This document shows positions 53,641 through 61,747 of a DNA stretch of 64,000 nucleotides, piece after piece (within the stretch, counting starts at the first letter, position 1; each line of letters begins with the position of its first letter). Position numbers and translations under genes: made by a program. The DNA comes from Niallia nealsonii (GTDB lineage Bacteria > Bacillota > Bacilli > Bacillales > Cytobacillaceae). The notes under the pieces are model-generated. The model was not told the DNA's origin. It searched no databases and saw nothing but the letters and a program-made list of their open reading frames with translations. The stretch covers positions 36,105 to 100,104 of the forward strand of contig NZ_PISE01000001.1 of the NCBI RefSeq assembly GCF_002835805.1. The letters run 5' to 3'.

Positions 53641-54033
53641 ATGTTAATTGTTATGCTTAGCTTATTAGGAGTTTCCGTCCTTTTATTTATCTTTTCTTTT
53701 TTTGCAAAAGATCCTTATAAATCGCTGCAAGATACAATGGATCAATTATCCTTGCAAACATATCAGGAATTACATAAAGTGAAAAAAAAATTAAAACTAT
53801 TAGAAGAGGAACTTTTGCTTGATACGATAGATTTGTCGTCTAATTACAGCACTACAGCCCCAGTAAAGGCCAATGCAGGAAGTTCTATACATGCTATTAT
53901 CAAAAACCAAATATGGTCGTTAGCCTCCCAAGGTATCCCTGTTGAGCAAATTGCCAATCAATCATCATTATCCATCTATGAAGTGGAGCGTATTATTATG
54001 GAAGCAAAGGAGAACGGAAAGTTAGATGAATAA
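53641..54033 (+). CDS. Membrane-anchored protein with C-terminal helix-turn-helix, YqzD-like
   Basis: 130 residues: N-terminal transmembrane helix (about 1-20), an amphipathic coiled-coil stretch (about 28-60), and a C-terminal helix-turn-helix-like segment (AIIKNQIWSLASQGIPVEQIANQSSLSIYEVERII). Position before the pst operon resembles yqzD of B. subtilis; identification is positional. ATG 53641 lies 11 nt after GAGGTGA; a GTG at 53626 overlaps that site. It overlaps the next gene by 8 nt. Confidence 0.75.
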   Translation: MLIVMLSLLGVSVLLFIFSFFAKDPYKSLQDTMDQLSLQTYQELHKVKKKLKLLEEELLLDTIDLSSNYSTTAPVKANAGSSIHAIIKNQIWSLASQGIPVEQIANQSSLSIYEVERIIMEAKENGKLDE

Positions 54034-54499
54034 ACATAAAATCAGAGCCTTTGCATTTGGGATATTTTTTTCTATTTCCCTAATAGGCGTCTTTTACTTC
54101 TTGCAAGATAAAGAAAAAAATACAACGTCCGATCTAGAAGAATCGAAAAGAGTTGTGATGGAAAAGGGATATACTATCTTAAGCAAAACAGATTATGAAC
54201 AGCTGCAAACAAAAATTGCAACACTTGAAAATCAGACTGCCCTTCCATCCAATGAAACAGAAAACATAAAAACAGAAGCAGAAAAAACATCTCCTTCTTC
54301 TTATCAGCTTCATATTGTGAAAGGGATGAGTACAGAAGAAATAGCCAAAAAGCTTGCAAATAAAAATATGATCAAAAATGAAAAGAAATTTGCACAGTTT
54401 TTAATTCAAAAAGGTTACCATACAAAAGTTCAAATTGGAAAATATACAATTAAAAAGGATATGACTTATAAACAAATTGCGGAACTGATTACCAAATAA
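54026..54499 (+). CDS. Membrane-anchored protein with MltG/LysM-like C-terminal region, YqzC-like
   Basis: 157 residues: N-terminal transmembrane helix (about 6-26), a Glu/Lys linker, and a C-terminal domain (about 95-157) resembling the LysM-like subdomain of MltG/YceG (VKGMSTEEIAKKLANKNMI, TKVQIGKYTIKKDMTYKQIAELI). No transglycosylase domain follows. A YqzC-type protein is probable from position. A long terminator hairpin follows. Confidence 0.75.
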   Translation: MNKHKIRAFAFGIFFSISLIGVFYFLQDKEKNTTSDLEESKRVVMEKGYTILSKTDYEQLQTKIATLENQTALPSNETENIKTEAEKTSPSSYQLHIVKGMSTEEIAKKLANKNMIKNEKKFAQFLIQKGYHTKVQIGKYTIKKDMTYKQIAELITK

Positions 54500-54551
54500 C
54501 AGTTGTCGAAAGTAGGAATAAACAAAAAACTGCAAACATATAGAAAATGCT

Positions 54552-54609
54552 AAAAACCTCCTATTATTTTGATTATATGGACCATATAATCAAATAATAG
54601 GAGGTTTTT
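54552..54609. terminator. Very long bidirectional terminator
   Basis: Inverted repeat of about 27 bp per arm (AAAACCTCCTATTATT...GATTATATGG / CCATATAATC...AATAATAGGAGGTTTT) with a single A at the centre and one bulged T. It sits 2 nt from the phoU stop. Confidence 0.85.
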
Positions 54610-54610
54610 A

Positions 54611-55264
54611 TTACCAATCGTAATGTCTTCCTTTTACAAGATAAAAAACATTTTCTGCAATATTGGTTGTATGGTCTGCTGCGCGTTCAAGGTATCTGCA
54701 AACAAATGATAACTGAGAAATTTGCTGCACAAACTCAGGTTTTTGTCTGCTGATTTCCATAAGTTCTCGAATGGCCTGTGTATTTAAGTCATCTACTTCA
54801 TCGTCCATCTCGGCAATTTTTTTTGCTAGCTTTACATCTTCTTCATTATAAGCTTTTAACGCTAATTGAAGCATAGTGCTTGTAATTTCCAACATTTTTT
54901 TCACATGCACAATTGGCTTTACCAGTTCTTGATTGCCGATGCGAATCGTTGCTTTCGCGATATTTACCGCAAAATCTGCAATTCTTTCAATATCTGTCGC
55001 AATTTTAATGCCAATAATAATTCTGCGCAAATCAATGGCAACAGGCTGCTGTTTGGCAATTAGCAAAATCGCAAAATCATTGATGTCTTCATACATCATA
55101 TCTGCTTTCGCATCATTATCAATAATCTGAAGTGCTAAGTCTACATTTTTCGTTTCTAATGCTTCTAATGATTGATGCAATGCTTCAATGGAAAATTCGC
55201 CAATCTCTGTTAATTTTGTTTGCAACTCTTTTAAGCCTAATTCAAAGTTTTCTCTAACAACCAT
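54611..55264 (-). CDS. phoU: Phosphate transport regulator PhoU
   Basis: 217 residues with the two PhoU helical domains (about 10-95 and 115-205), each with metal-binding acidic triads (for example DNDAKADMMYED and EMDDEVDDLN). PhoU connects Pst activity to PhoR signalling. It is the last gene of pstSCAB-phoU. B. subtilis has no phoU in its pst operon, so this arrangement differs from it. Confidence 0.95.
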   Translation of the reverse strand: MVVRENFELGLKELQTKLTEIGEFSIEALHQSLEALETKNVDLALQIIDNDAKADMMYEDINDFAILLIAKQQPVAIDLRRIIIGIKIATDIERIADFAVNIAKATIRIGNQELVKPIVHVKKMLEITSTMLQLALKAYNEEDVKLAKKIAEMDDEVDDLNTQAIRELMEISRQKPEFVQQISQLSFVCRYLERAADHTTNIAENVFYLVKGRHYDW

Positions 55265-55300
55265 TTATGTTTCGCTCCTTTTTGTAAAGTAATCTGCCTA

Positions 55301-56122
55301 TTAGCCAAATCGACCAGTAATATAATCTTCTGTCCGCTGATCTTTTGGGTTAGAGAAAATTTTGTCTGTTTGATCATACTCTATCACTTCACCACTAAGG
55401 AAAAAGGCTGTTTTATCGGAAATACGTGCAGCTTGCTGCATATTATGTGTCACGATAATAATGCTGAAGTTTTCTTTCAGCTCATGAACTAATTCTTCTA
55501 CTTTTAAAGTAGAGATTGGATCAAGGGCAGAAGTTGGTTCATCCATTAAAATAACATCTGGTTCAATTGCTAAACATCTTGCAATACACAAACGCTGCTG
55601 CTGACCTCCTGACAAACCGAAAGCATTTTGATGAAGACGGTCTTTTACTTCATCCCAAATAGCTGCACCTCTTAAACTTTTTTCGGCAATTTCCATTAAG
55701 ATTTTTTTATCGCGAATACCATGAATTTTTGGTCCATACACAACATTTTCAAAAATAGATTTCGGAAAAGGATTTGGTTTTTGAAAGACCATGCCCACTT
55801 TTGTACGAAGTTCTTCTACCCCATAATCTTTATCGAAGATATTTCGGCCACGATAGTTTATTTCACCAGAAGTTCTTACGCCTGGCACTAATTCAATCAT
55901 ACGATTTAATGTTTTAATATACGTAGACTTTCCGCATCCTGAAGGTCCAATAATGGATGTTACTTCATTTGCCTTAATATCTAAATTAATATTTTTTAAT
56001 GCATGATTTTCTCCATACCAAAGGTTTAATTGGTTTGTTTCATATACACTTTCTTTTGTCGGCATTTCTTTTTCAACCTCTACATTTTTCTTTTCCGGTT
56101 TTGACATTACTGACATATTCAA
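55301..56122 (-). CDS. pstB: Phosphate ABC transporter ATP-binding protein
   Basis: 273 residues. Walker [10 protein letters not shown], signature LSGGQQQR, Walker [13 protein letters not shown] and H-loop IIVTHNMQQ. PstB energises phosphate uptake with PstSCA. TTG 56122 is taken as start (AAAGGGGG 7 nt upstream); ATG 56116 is the alternative. Only one pstB copy is present. Confidence 0.96.
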   Translation of the reverse strand: MNMSVMSKPEKKNVEVEKEMPTKESVYETNQLNLWYGENHALKNINLDIKANEVTSIIGPSGCGKSTYIKTLNRMIELVPGVRTSGEINYRGRNIFDKDYGVEELRTKVGMVFQKPNPFPKSIFENVVYGPKIHGIRDKKILMEIAEKSLRGAAIWDEVKDRLHQNAFGLSGGQQQRLCIARCLAIEPDVILMDEPTSALDPISTLKVEELVHELKENFSIIIVTHNMQQAARISDKTAFFLSGEVIEYDQTDKIFSNPKDQRTEDYITGRFG

Positions 56123-56149
56123 CGGAAATCCCCCTTTAGGAACTAAAAA

Positions 56150-57028
56150 TTAATAACGTTTTTGAAATTTATTTCGAATCAAAACAGCTATCGAGTTCAT
56201 TACAATCAATAACAGTAATAAAACGAGAATACCTGCTGCTGCTAGACCTTGAAACTCTTCTTGTGGTCTACCTGTCCAGTTGTATATTTGCATTGGCAAT
56301 ACAGTAAACATGTCAAATACCGTTCTCGGTAAAAATGCTAAGAAAAGCGGCAATCCAAGTACTACAAGGGGTGCTGTTTCCCCAATAGCACGTGATAATG
56401 CTAAAATTCCCCCTGTTAATATACCAGGGATACTTGCTGGCATTACCACACGAACAATCGTTTGCCATTTGGTTGCACCCATCCCAAGGGATGCTTCTCT
56501 AAGTTCATTTGGTACAGAACGAATGGCTTCTTGGGAAGCGACGATAATAACAGGCAATACTAATAAACTCATCGTTAACCCTGCTGCTAAAACACTTGTG
56601 CCCAATGTTAATGCACGGACAAATAGTGTTAATCCTAACAAACCGAATACAATGGAAGGAACTCCTGCCAAATTCGATATATTGATTTGGATAAAATTTG
56701 TAAATTTATTTTTCTTTGCATATTCTTCTAAATAAATAGCTGTTCCAACTCCGATTAACAAAGAAACAGGGGCAACAACCGCCATTAGCCACACAGTTCC
56801 GATTAATGCCGTATAAACTCCCGCTTGCTCAGGTTTACGAGATGGCAAACTTTGCAAAAATTGCAGATCCAAATAGCCAATTCCTTGAGTCAATACCCGA
56901 TAAAAAAGAATTCCTAAAACAACTAACCCAAACATAGTCGCACAAAAGAACAATGCTTTTAATATGGTATTTGTTATAAGTCTCGGTTTCATTTTTTGCA
57001 GTACTTTTGTATGGTCAATCAGTTTCAT
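56150..57028 (-). CDS. pstA: Phosphate ABC transporter permease PstA
   Basis: 292 residues with six transmembrane helices and the EAA loop ([24 protein letters not shown]-type: [16 protein letters not shown]). With PstC it forms the membrane channel. Start overlaps the pstC stop by one base. Confidence 0.96.
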   Translation of the reverse strand: [292 protein letters not shown]

Positions 57029-57978
57029 TAATATTCCTCCCTAAACTTTCGAGAGATAAATTGTGCAAGTAAGTTCATTAGTAGAGTAAATAGGAATAAA
57101 GTAAAACCAACAGCATAAATACTGTAATAAATAGTTGTACCATAACCTGCATCCCCTTGAGAAACTTGAACAATATATGCTGTCATCGTTTGAATGGATT
57201 CTGTTACATTAAGATTTAAGTTTGGTGTACTTCCCCCGGCAACTGCAACAATCATTGTCTCCCCAATTGCTCTTGATAAAGCTAACACAATGGAAGAAAC
57301 AATTCCTGAAACGGCAGCTGGCAGAACCACCTTTAAAGAAACTTCAAGCTTTGTTGATCCAAGAGCTAAGGCTCCTTCACGCATTGATCTCGGTACAGAG
57401 CTCATTGCATCCTCAGATAAAGACGCAATCATTGGTGTAATCATAATACCGATGACAATACCAGGACTTAACGCATTAAACATTTCCAAGGAAGGAATAA
57501 TTTCTCTTAGTACAGGTGTTACAAATGTTAAAGCAAAAAATCCGTAAACAATGGTTGGGATACCTGCAAGTACTTCTAATATCGGCTTTATAATGCGTCT
57601 TGTCTTATCGCTTGCGTATTCACTTAAATAAATGGCAGAACTAAGCCCAATTGGCACTGCAACAATTCCTGCAATTAATGTTACTTTTATTGTTCCTGCA
57701 ATTAATGGCATTATGCCAAAAGATCCTGGTTCAGAAAATGGATACCATTTTTTTGCTGTAATATATTCAATAATAGAAACTTTTTCAAAAAAAGTGAATG
57801 TCTCGACAATTAATGTCAGGAGTATTCCTAATGTTGTCATAATGGAAAGAATAGCTGTTACTAACAATACTTTCGGCATTAGTTTCTCTAATAATTGACT
57901 TGCACTTGCTTTTTTCTTCTTTTCTTCGATCATTTCTTGAACGGAGTATGATTGGTGTGTTGAATCTTGTGCACTCAT
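57028..57978 (-). CDS. pstC: Phosphate ABC transporter permease PstC
   Basis: 316 residues, six transmembrane helices, EAA loop [17 protein letters not shown]. The ATG 57978 has AAAGGGGG upstream; an extended start at 58038 overlaps the pstS stop region and lacks support. Second gene of the operon. Confidence 0.95.
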   Translation of the reverse strand: [316 protein letters not shown]

Positions 57979-58046
57979 TGTTAAATCCCCCTTTATCCAC
58001 ATGCCAAGATGGAAAGCTTTTAGTAAAAAGCTTTCCATTCACTTCC

Positions 58047-58997
58047 TTACTTAACTGCTTTAATTGCTTCTAAATCTTTTTTGTATTCTTCATCTGGAAG
58101 TTTTACATAACCCACATCTTCTGAAAGTGCTGCTGCCTGGTCAATTGTAAATTCAACAAAATCTTGTACTTCTTCTTTTTTCAATGACTCATTTTTAACA
58201 TATGTGAACAATGGTCTTGATAATGGAGCATATTCTCCGCTTTCTACTGTTTCATTTGTAGGTTCTACAGGTCCATTTCCTCCATCAATTGGCACTACTT
58301 TTAATTTATCTTTATTTTCTGCATAATAAGCATAACCAAAATAACCGATAGCATTTTTGTCTCCTGTAACCCCTTGTACTAATACATTATCATCTTCTGA
58401 TAAAGTTGCTTTTTCATTAATTGGTTGTTCTTCTAAAATAACCTCATCAAAATAATCAAATGTACCAGAATCCGTTCCAGGAGAATACATTTTAATTTCT
58501 TCTGCTGGCCATCCTTCACGAATATCAGACCATTTTTTTGTTTTTCCATCTTCTAGCCAAATTTTCTTTAATTCATCTAGTGTTAAATGATCAACCCATG
58601 TATTTTCTTTATTTACAACAACGGATAAACCGTCATATGCTAATCGTAATTCTGTATAATCAATTCCTTTTTCTTCTAATTGAGCTTTTTCTTCATCCTT
58701 AATTGGACGTGATGCATTGCTAAGATCTGTTTCCCCAGCGATAAATGATTTAAACCCACCGCCTGTTCCTGATGAAGCAACAGAAACTTTTACTTTTGGC
58801 TGTTCCGCTTGATATTCTTCTACAACTGCCTCCATTATTGGATAAACAGTTGATGATCCATCAACTTTTATTTGTCCTTCAAGTTGTTTTTCAGCTGAAT
58901 CACTATTTGCATTATTTGCTCCCGTTCCACCACAGGCAGCAAGCGTAAGTACAGCTCCAATCATTGCTACAGATCCTAGTCTTTTTAAGCTCTTCAT
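58047..58997 (-). CDS. pstS: Phosphate-binding lipoprotein PstS
   Basis: 316 residues. Lipoprotein signal peptide with lipobox LAAC (Cys about 22), then a periplasmic-binding-type domain. Phosphate ligands in [22 protein letters not shown] and [12 protein letters not shown]. First gene of the operon, preceded by a Pho box. Confidence 0.97.
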   Translation of the reverse strand: MKSLKRLGSVAMIGAVLTLAACGGTGANNANSDSAEKQLEGQIKVDGSSTVYPIMEAVVEEYQAEQPKVKVSVASSGTGGGFKSFIAGETDLSNASRPIKDEEKAQLEEKGIDYTELRLAYDGLSVVVNKENTWVDHLTLDELKKIWLEDGKTKKWSDIREGWPAEEIKMYSPGTDSGTFDYFDEVILEEQPINEKATLSEDDNVLVQGVTGDKNAIGYFGYAYYAENKDKLKVVPIDGGNGPVEPTNETVESGEYAPLSRPLFTYVKNESLKKEEVQDFVEFTIDQAAALSEDVGYVKLPDEEYKKDLEAIKAVK

Positions 58998-59044
58998 TTT
59001 CTTTATTCCCCCTAAGGATGGTTGTTTTTCTTTACATGTTAACT

Positions 59045-59095
59045 ATAATATTCTTGTATTAATTTAGTTTTAATCAAATGTAAATCTTGTGTAAA
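59045..59095 (-). promoter_or_regulatory. Pho box and promoter of the pst operon
   Basis: Minus strand: four hexamers, TTTACA, TTTACA, TTAAAA, TTAATA (59095 down to 59057), each 11 nt apart, match the PhoP binding consensus TT(A/C/T)ACA repeated with 4-6 nt spacers. A -10-like TATTAT follows at 59045-59050. Phosphate-starvation activation by PhoP is expected. Confidence 0.88.
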
Positions 59096-59241
59096 TTTAT
59101 AGATAAAAAGTAACAGGATAACTCGAATTTGCCGGAAAATTTGACCACTATTAAATTCATTATTTGAGGCTAGTTTGCTTATCATATAAAAGATTTACTA
59201 ACCGATTATACGAAATAGCTACGTTTAACACCCCCCCTAAT

Positions 59242-59276
59242 AAAAAAAGGTAAAACTATGTACAAATAGTTTTACC
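59242..59276 (-). terminator. Terminator of the downstream penicillin-binding protein gene
   Basis: Minus strand perfect 10-bp stem GGTAAAACTA / TAGTTTTACC followed by T7, 34 nt after the stop at 59311. Confidence 0.87.
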
Positions 59277-59310
59277 CTAATTTTTTCCCTTATTCTTTTG
59301 TTATTTAATC

Positions 59311-61410
59311 CTAGTCTTCCGAAGAACTCTCTTTTTGGCGCTCTTTTTTCAGGTCAAAATAAGCATCTAGCACTCTTTCACCAATTTTTTTGTTTATTCC
59401 ATTATCTACACTGCCTTGATACGCCCATGGAACTAATACAGCCATTGCCACTTCTGGATTGTCAGAAGGTGCATAGCTGATTAAACTTAAATTCATAACT
59501 TCTGGAGGTTCATCATAATTGCTTCTAGACGGACCATCATAAAATGCTTGGGCTGTTCCTGATTTCGCAGCAGGCGAATAGGATTTTCCTCCTAACGCAC
59601 TGTATACTGTACCTTTAGGAGTTTGTGCAACCATTTTAAAGCCTAGCTGCACTCTTTCAATCCACGCTTGTTTTGCATCGATTGTATTTAATACTTTCGG
59701 TTTAATCGTTTCTACTATTGGTCCAAGCTCGTTTTCATCGGAAACAGGCTCCCTTATCTCTTTTACAATATGTGGTTCCATTCGTTTTCCGCCATTGGCA
59801 ATGGTAGAAACATATTGCGCCAACTGCATAGTAGAATACGTATCATACTGCCCAATTGCTAAATCCAGCAAAAATCCAGGTTTAGTGCTAGCCCCTTTAA
59901 AACCAGTTTGTTCATTAGGCAGATCAATTCCTGTTCTGACACCTAATCCAAATTGTGCATAATAATTGCGCATTGTTGTAAAAGCAGATGAGTGTAAATC
60001 TAATGGCTGATTGTATGCATAGGTTCCCCCTGCAATTTTTATTGCTGTTCTGAACATATACACATTGGAAGACCTTTGCAATGCCGTTAAATCATTAATA
60101 TCTCCCATATATGTCCATGATTTTTTTAATGGAGTCCCAGCAATTTTTAGCCCTGTATCACTTAATACTGTTCCTGGGGAAATTGCACCAGTTTTATATC
60201 CTGCTAAAACGGTCGCACCCTTTACAACAGATCCCACATTATAGGTTGTTGTAATATTTCCAAGGGCATCATCCGTCATTTCCATTTTCCCTGTTTCAGA
60301 ATTTTTTTCTAATCGTTTCCCAGCCATTGACAGCACTTCACCGGTATCTGGGTCCATTAACACCACATAGGCACGGTCTAAAAGGCTTGTTCCTGCCGAT
60401 TGTTTTGCTGTGCGAAGCTCTTCTTCAATAATTTTTTCGACTTTTAATTGCAGCTCCATATCAATAGAAAGTACTAAATCATTTCCTCGTTGTCCTTCTG
60501 CAATAACTTCTGTACTGGTGATATTTCCAGATTTATCGGTTTTATTGCGAACCTTCTCTTTTTGGCCTTTTAATACATCTTCATATTCTAATTCTAAATA
60601 GCTTGTGCCGACACGATCATTACGGCTGTATCCCCTTGACTCATAATACTCCAGCTTCTCTGCTGGCAAACCTTTTTCTGAAGAACTGACATTTCCTAAC
60701 ACTGTTTTTAATGTATCTTTAAATTTATACATGCGATCCCAATCCGTCGTCGTCTCAACTCCAGGAAGAGATTCTAAATTTTCACTGACAACAGCAAGTT
60801 CTTTATCTGTTACGTCTTCATTTTTTACCATTTGCGGCGTTAATTTATAGCCGCTTGAAAATTCTCGGTAGATGGCGATTACTTCTAAATCACTTTGTGT
60901 TAATGTATTCAATTCTTGTTCTGTAATTCGCTCTAACTGCAGTTTATATACCTGTTGATTGTATTCATCTTCATCCGTATATTTTTCCTGCAATTTCTTT
61001 TTTTCTGCAGCAGTTACTTTCTTTTCTGCTTCTTTTGGATGTTTTATTATCCAATAATCTTGTTTATCCCGTTCTGTTACTTTTTTTGTATCTTTTTTAA
61101 TATATGTTGCCAAAAGTTTTGCCGTTTTCAACATTTCTTCTTGTTTTACGCCAGTATTTGTATAGGTTATGGCATTTTTCGCTTTGTTATCAACAATCGT
61201 TTTTCCAGTTGTATCATAAATTTTCCCACGAGGCACTGATGTATTTACCGTGACGTCTTCTGTTTTTTCCAACTCTCTTTTATAATCTTCACCGTAAACA
61301 ATCTGCACAAATCCTAAACGGAGAATCAATGCGGAAAACAATAAAAATACGGCGAAAAAAATAATATTAAGACGAATTGGTATAGTTTTCTTTTTTTTCT
61401 TTTTTCCCAA
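59311..61410 (-). CDS. pbpA: Class B penicillin-binding protein (PBP2a/PbpA-like), copy 2
   Basis: 699-residue transpeptidase for lateral-wall synthesis. N-terminal membrane anchor (about 12-32), dimerisation/pedestal region with RGKIYD, and transpeptidase domain (about 330-690). Active-site motifs: SVVK (in YNVGSVVKGA), SSN (in QRSSNVYM), and KSGTA in place of the usual KTGTA. Long Lys/Glu-rich insert at about 95-170. It follows a close paralogue (61748-63850) in the same orientation, 337 nt downstream. pbpA is next to pstS in B. subtilis as well. Confidence 0.92.
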   Translation of the reverse strand: MGKKKKKKTIPIRLNIIFFAVFLLFSALILRLGFVQIVYGEDYKRELEKTEDVTVNTSVPRGKIYDTTGKTIVDNKAKNAITYTNTGVKQEEMLKTAKLLATYIKKDTKKVTERDKQDYWIIKHPKEAEKKVTAAEKKKLQEKYTDEDEYNQQVYKLQLERITEQELNTLTQSDLEVIAIYREFSSGYKLTPQMVKNEDVTDKELAVVSENLESLPGVETTTDWDRMYKFKDTLKTVLGNVSSSEKGLPAEKLEYYESRGYSRNDRVGTSYLELEYEDVLKGQKEKVRNKTDKSGNITSTEVIAEGQRGNDLVLSIDMELQLKVEKIIEEELRTAKQSAGTSLLDRAYVVLMDPDTGEVLSMAGKRLEKNSETGKMEMTDDALGNITTTYNVGSVVKGATVLAGYKTGAISPGTVLSDTGLKIAGTPLKKSWTYMGDINDLTALQRSSNVYMFRTAIKIAGGTYAYNQPLDLHSSAFTTMRNYYAQFGLGVRTGIDLPNEQTGFKGASTKPGFLLDLAIGQYDTYSTMQLAQYVSTIANGGKRMEPHIVKEIREPVSDENELGPIVETIKPKVLNTIDAKQAWIERVQLGFKMVAQTPKGTVYSALGGKSYSPAAKSGTAQAFYDGPSRSNYDEPPEVMNLSLISYAPSDNPEVAMAVLVPWAYQGSVDNGINKKIGERVLDAYFDLKKERQKESSSED

Positions 61411-61684
61411 CTTCCAGCCACACTTCCTTTAAATCAATTCTTGTTCTATTGTAATAGAAATGCTTGGATAATTCTATTAATAACCTATTGGAATAAATTA
61501 CTAGAGGAATTCTATACCATAAGATTCCCTTCATTCTTTTTCTTTTTTGTTTTAATATTTTCTTTTACCGTCCCTTTTATTTAGAAAAATTTCAAAAGAA
61601 AAATGCCATAATCTATATAACTAGATATCCTTGTGTAAAAATCTCTTTTGAACTATTTCCTCCCCTTTCTTCTCCTAAATGAAA
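61411..61684. other. Spacer between the two penicillin-binding protein genes
   Basis: About 275 bases of AT-rich DNA between the terminator of copy 1 and the start of copy 2. Copy 2 therefore likely has its own promoter, not identified. Confidence 0.35.
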
Positions 61685-61722
61685 GAAGCTGCAAACAATA
61701 ACAAGTCATTGTTTGCAGCTTC
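61685..61722 (-). terminator. Terminator of the first penicillin-binding protein gene
   Basis: Perfect 15-bp stem GAAGCTGCAAACAAT / ATTGTTTGCAGCTTC, loop of 8 nt, followed by CTTTCATTT on the minus strand; 26 nt beyond the stop. Confidence 0.82.
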
Positions 61723-61747
61723 CTTTGCTTTTAAATAATGTTCTTTT

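Noticed and set aside
56280..56735. 151-codon ORF antisense to pstA
   Set aside because: Complement of PstA coding sequence; no initiation signals.
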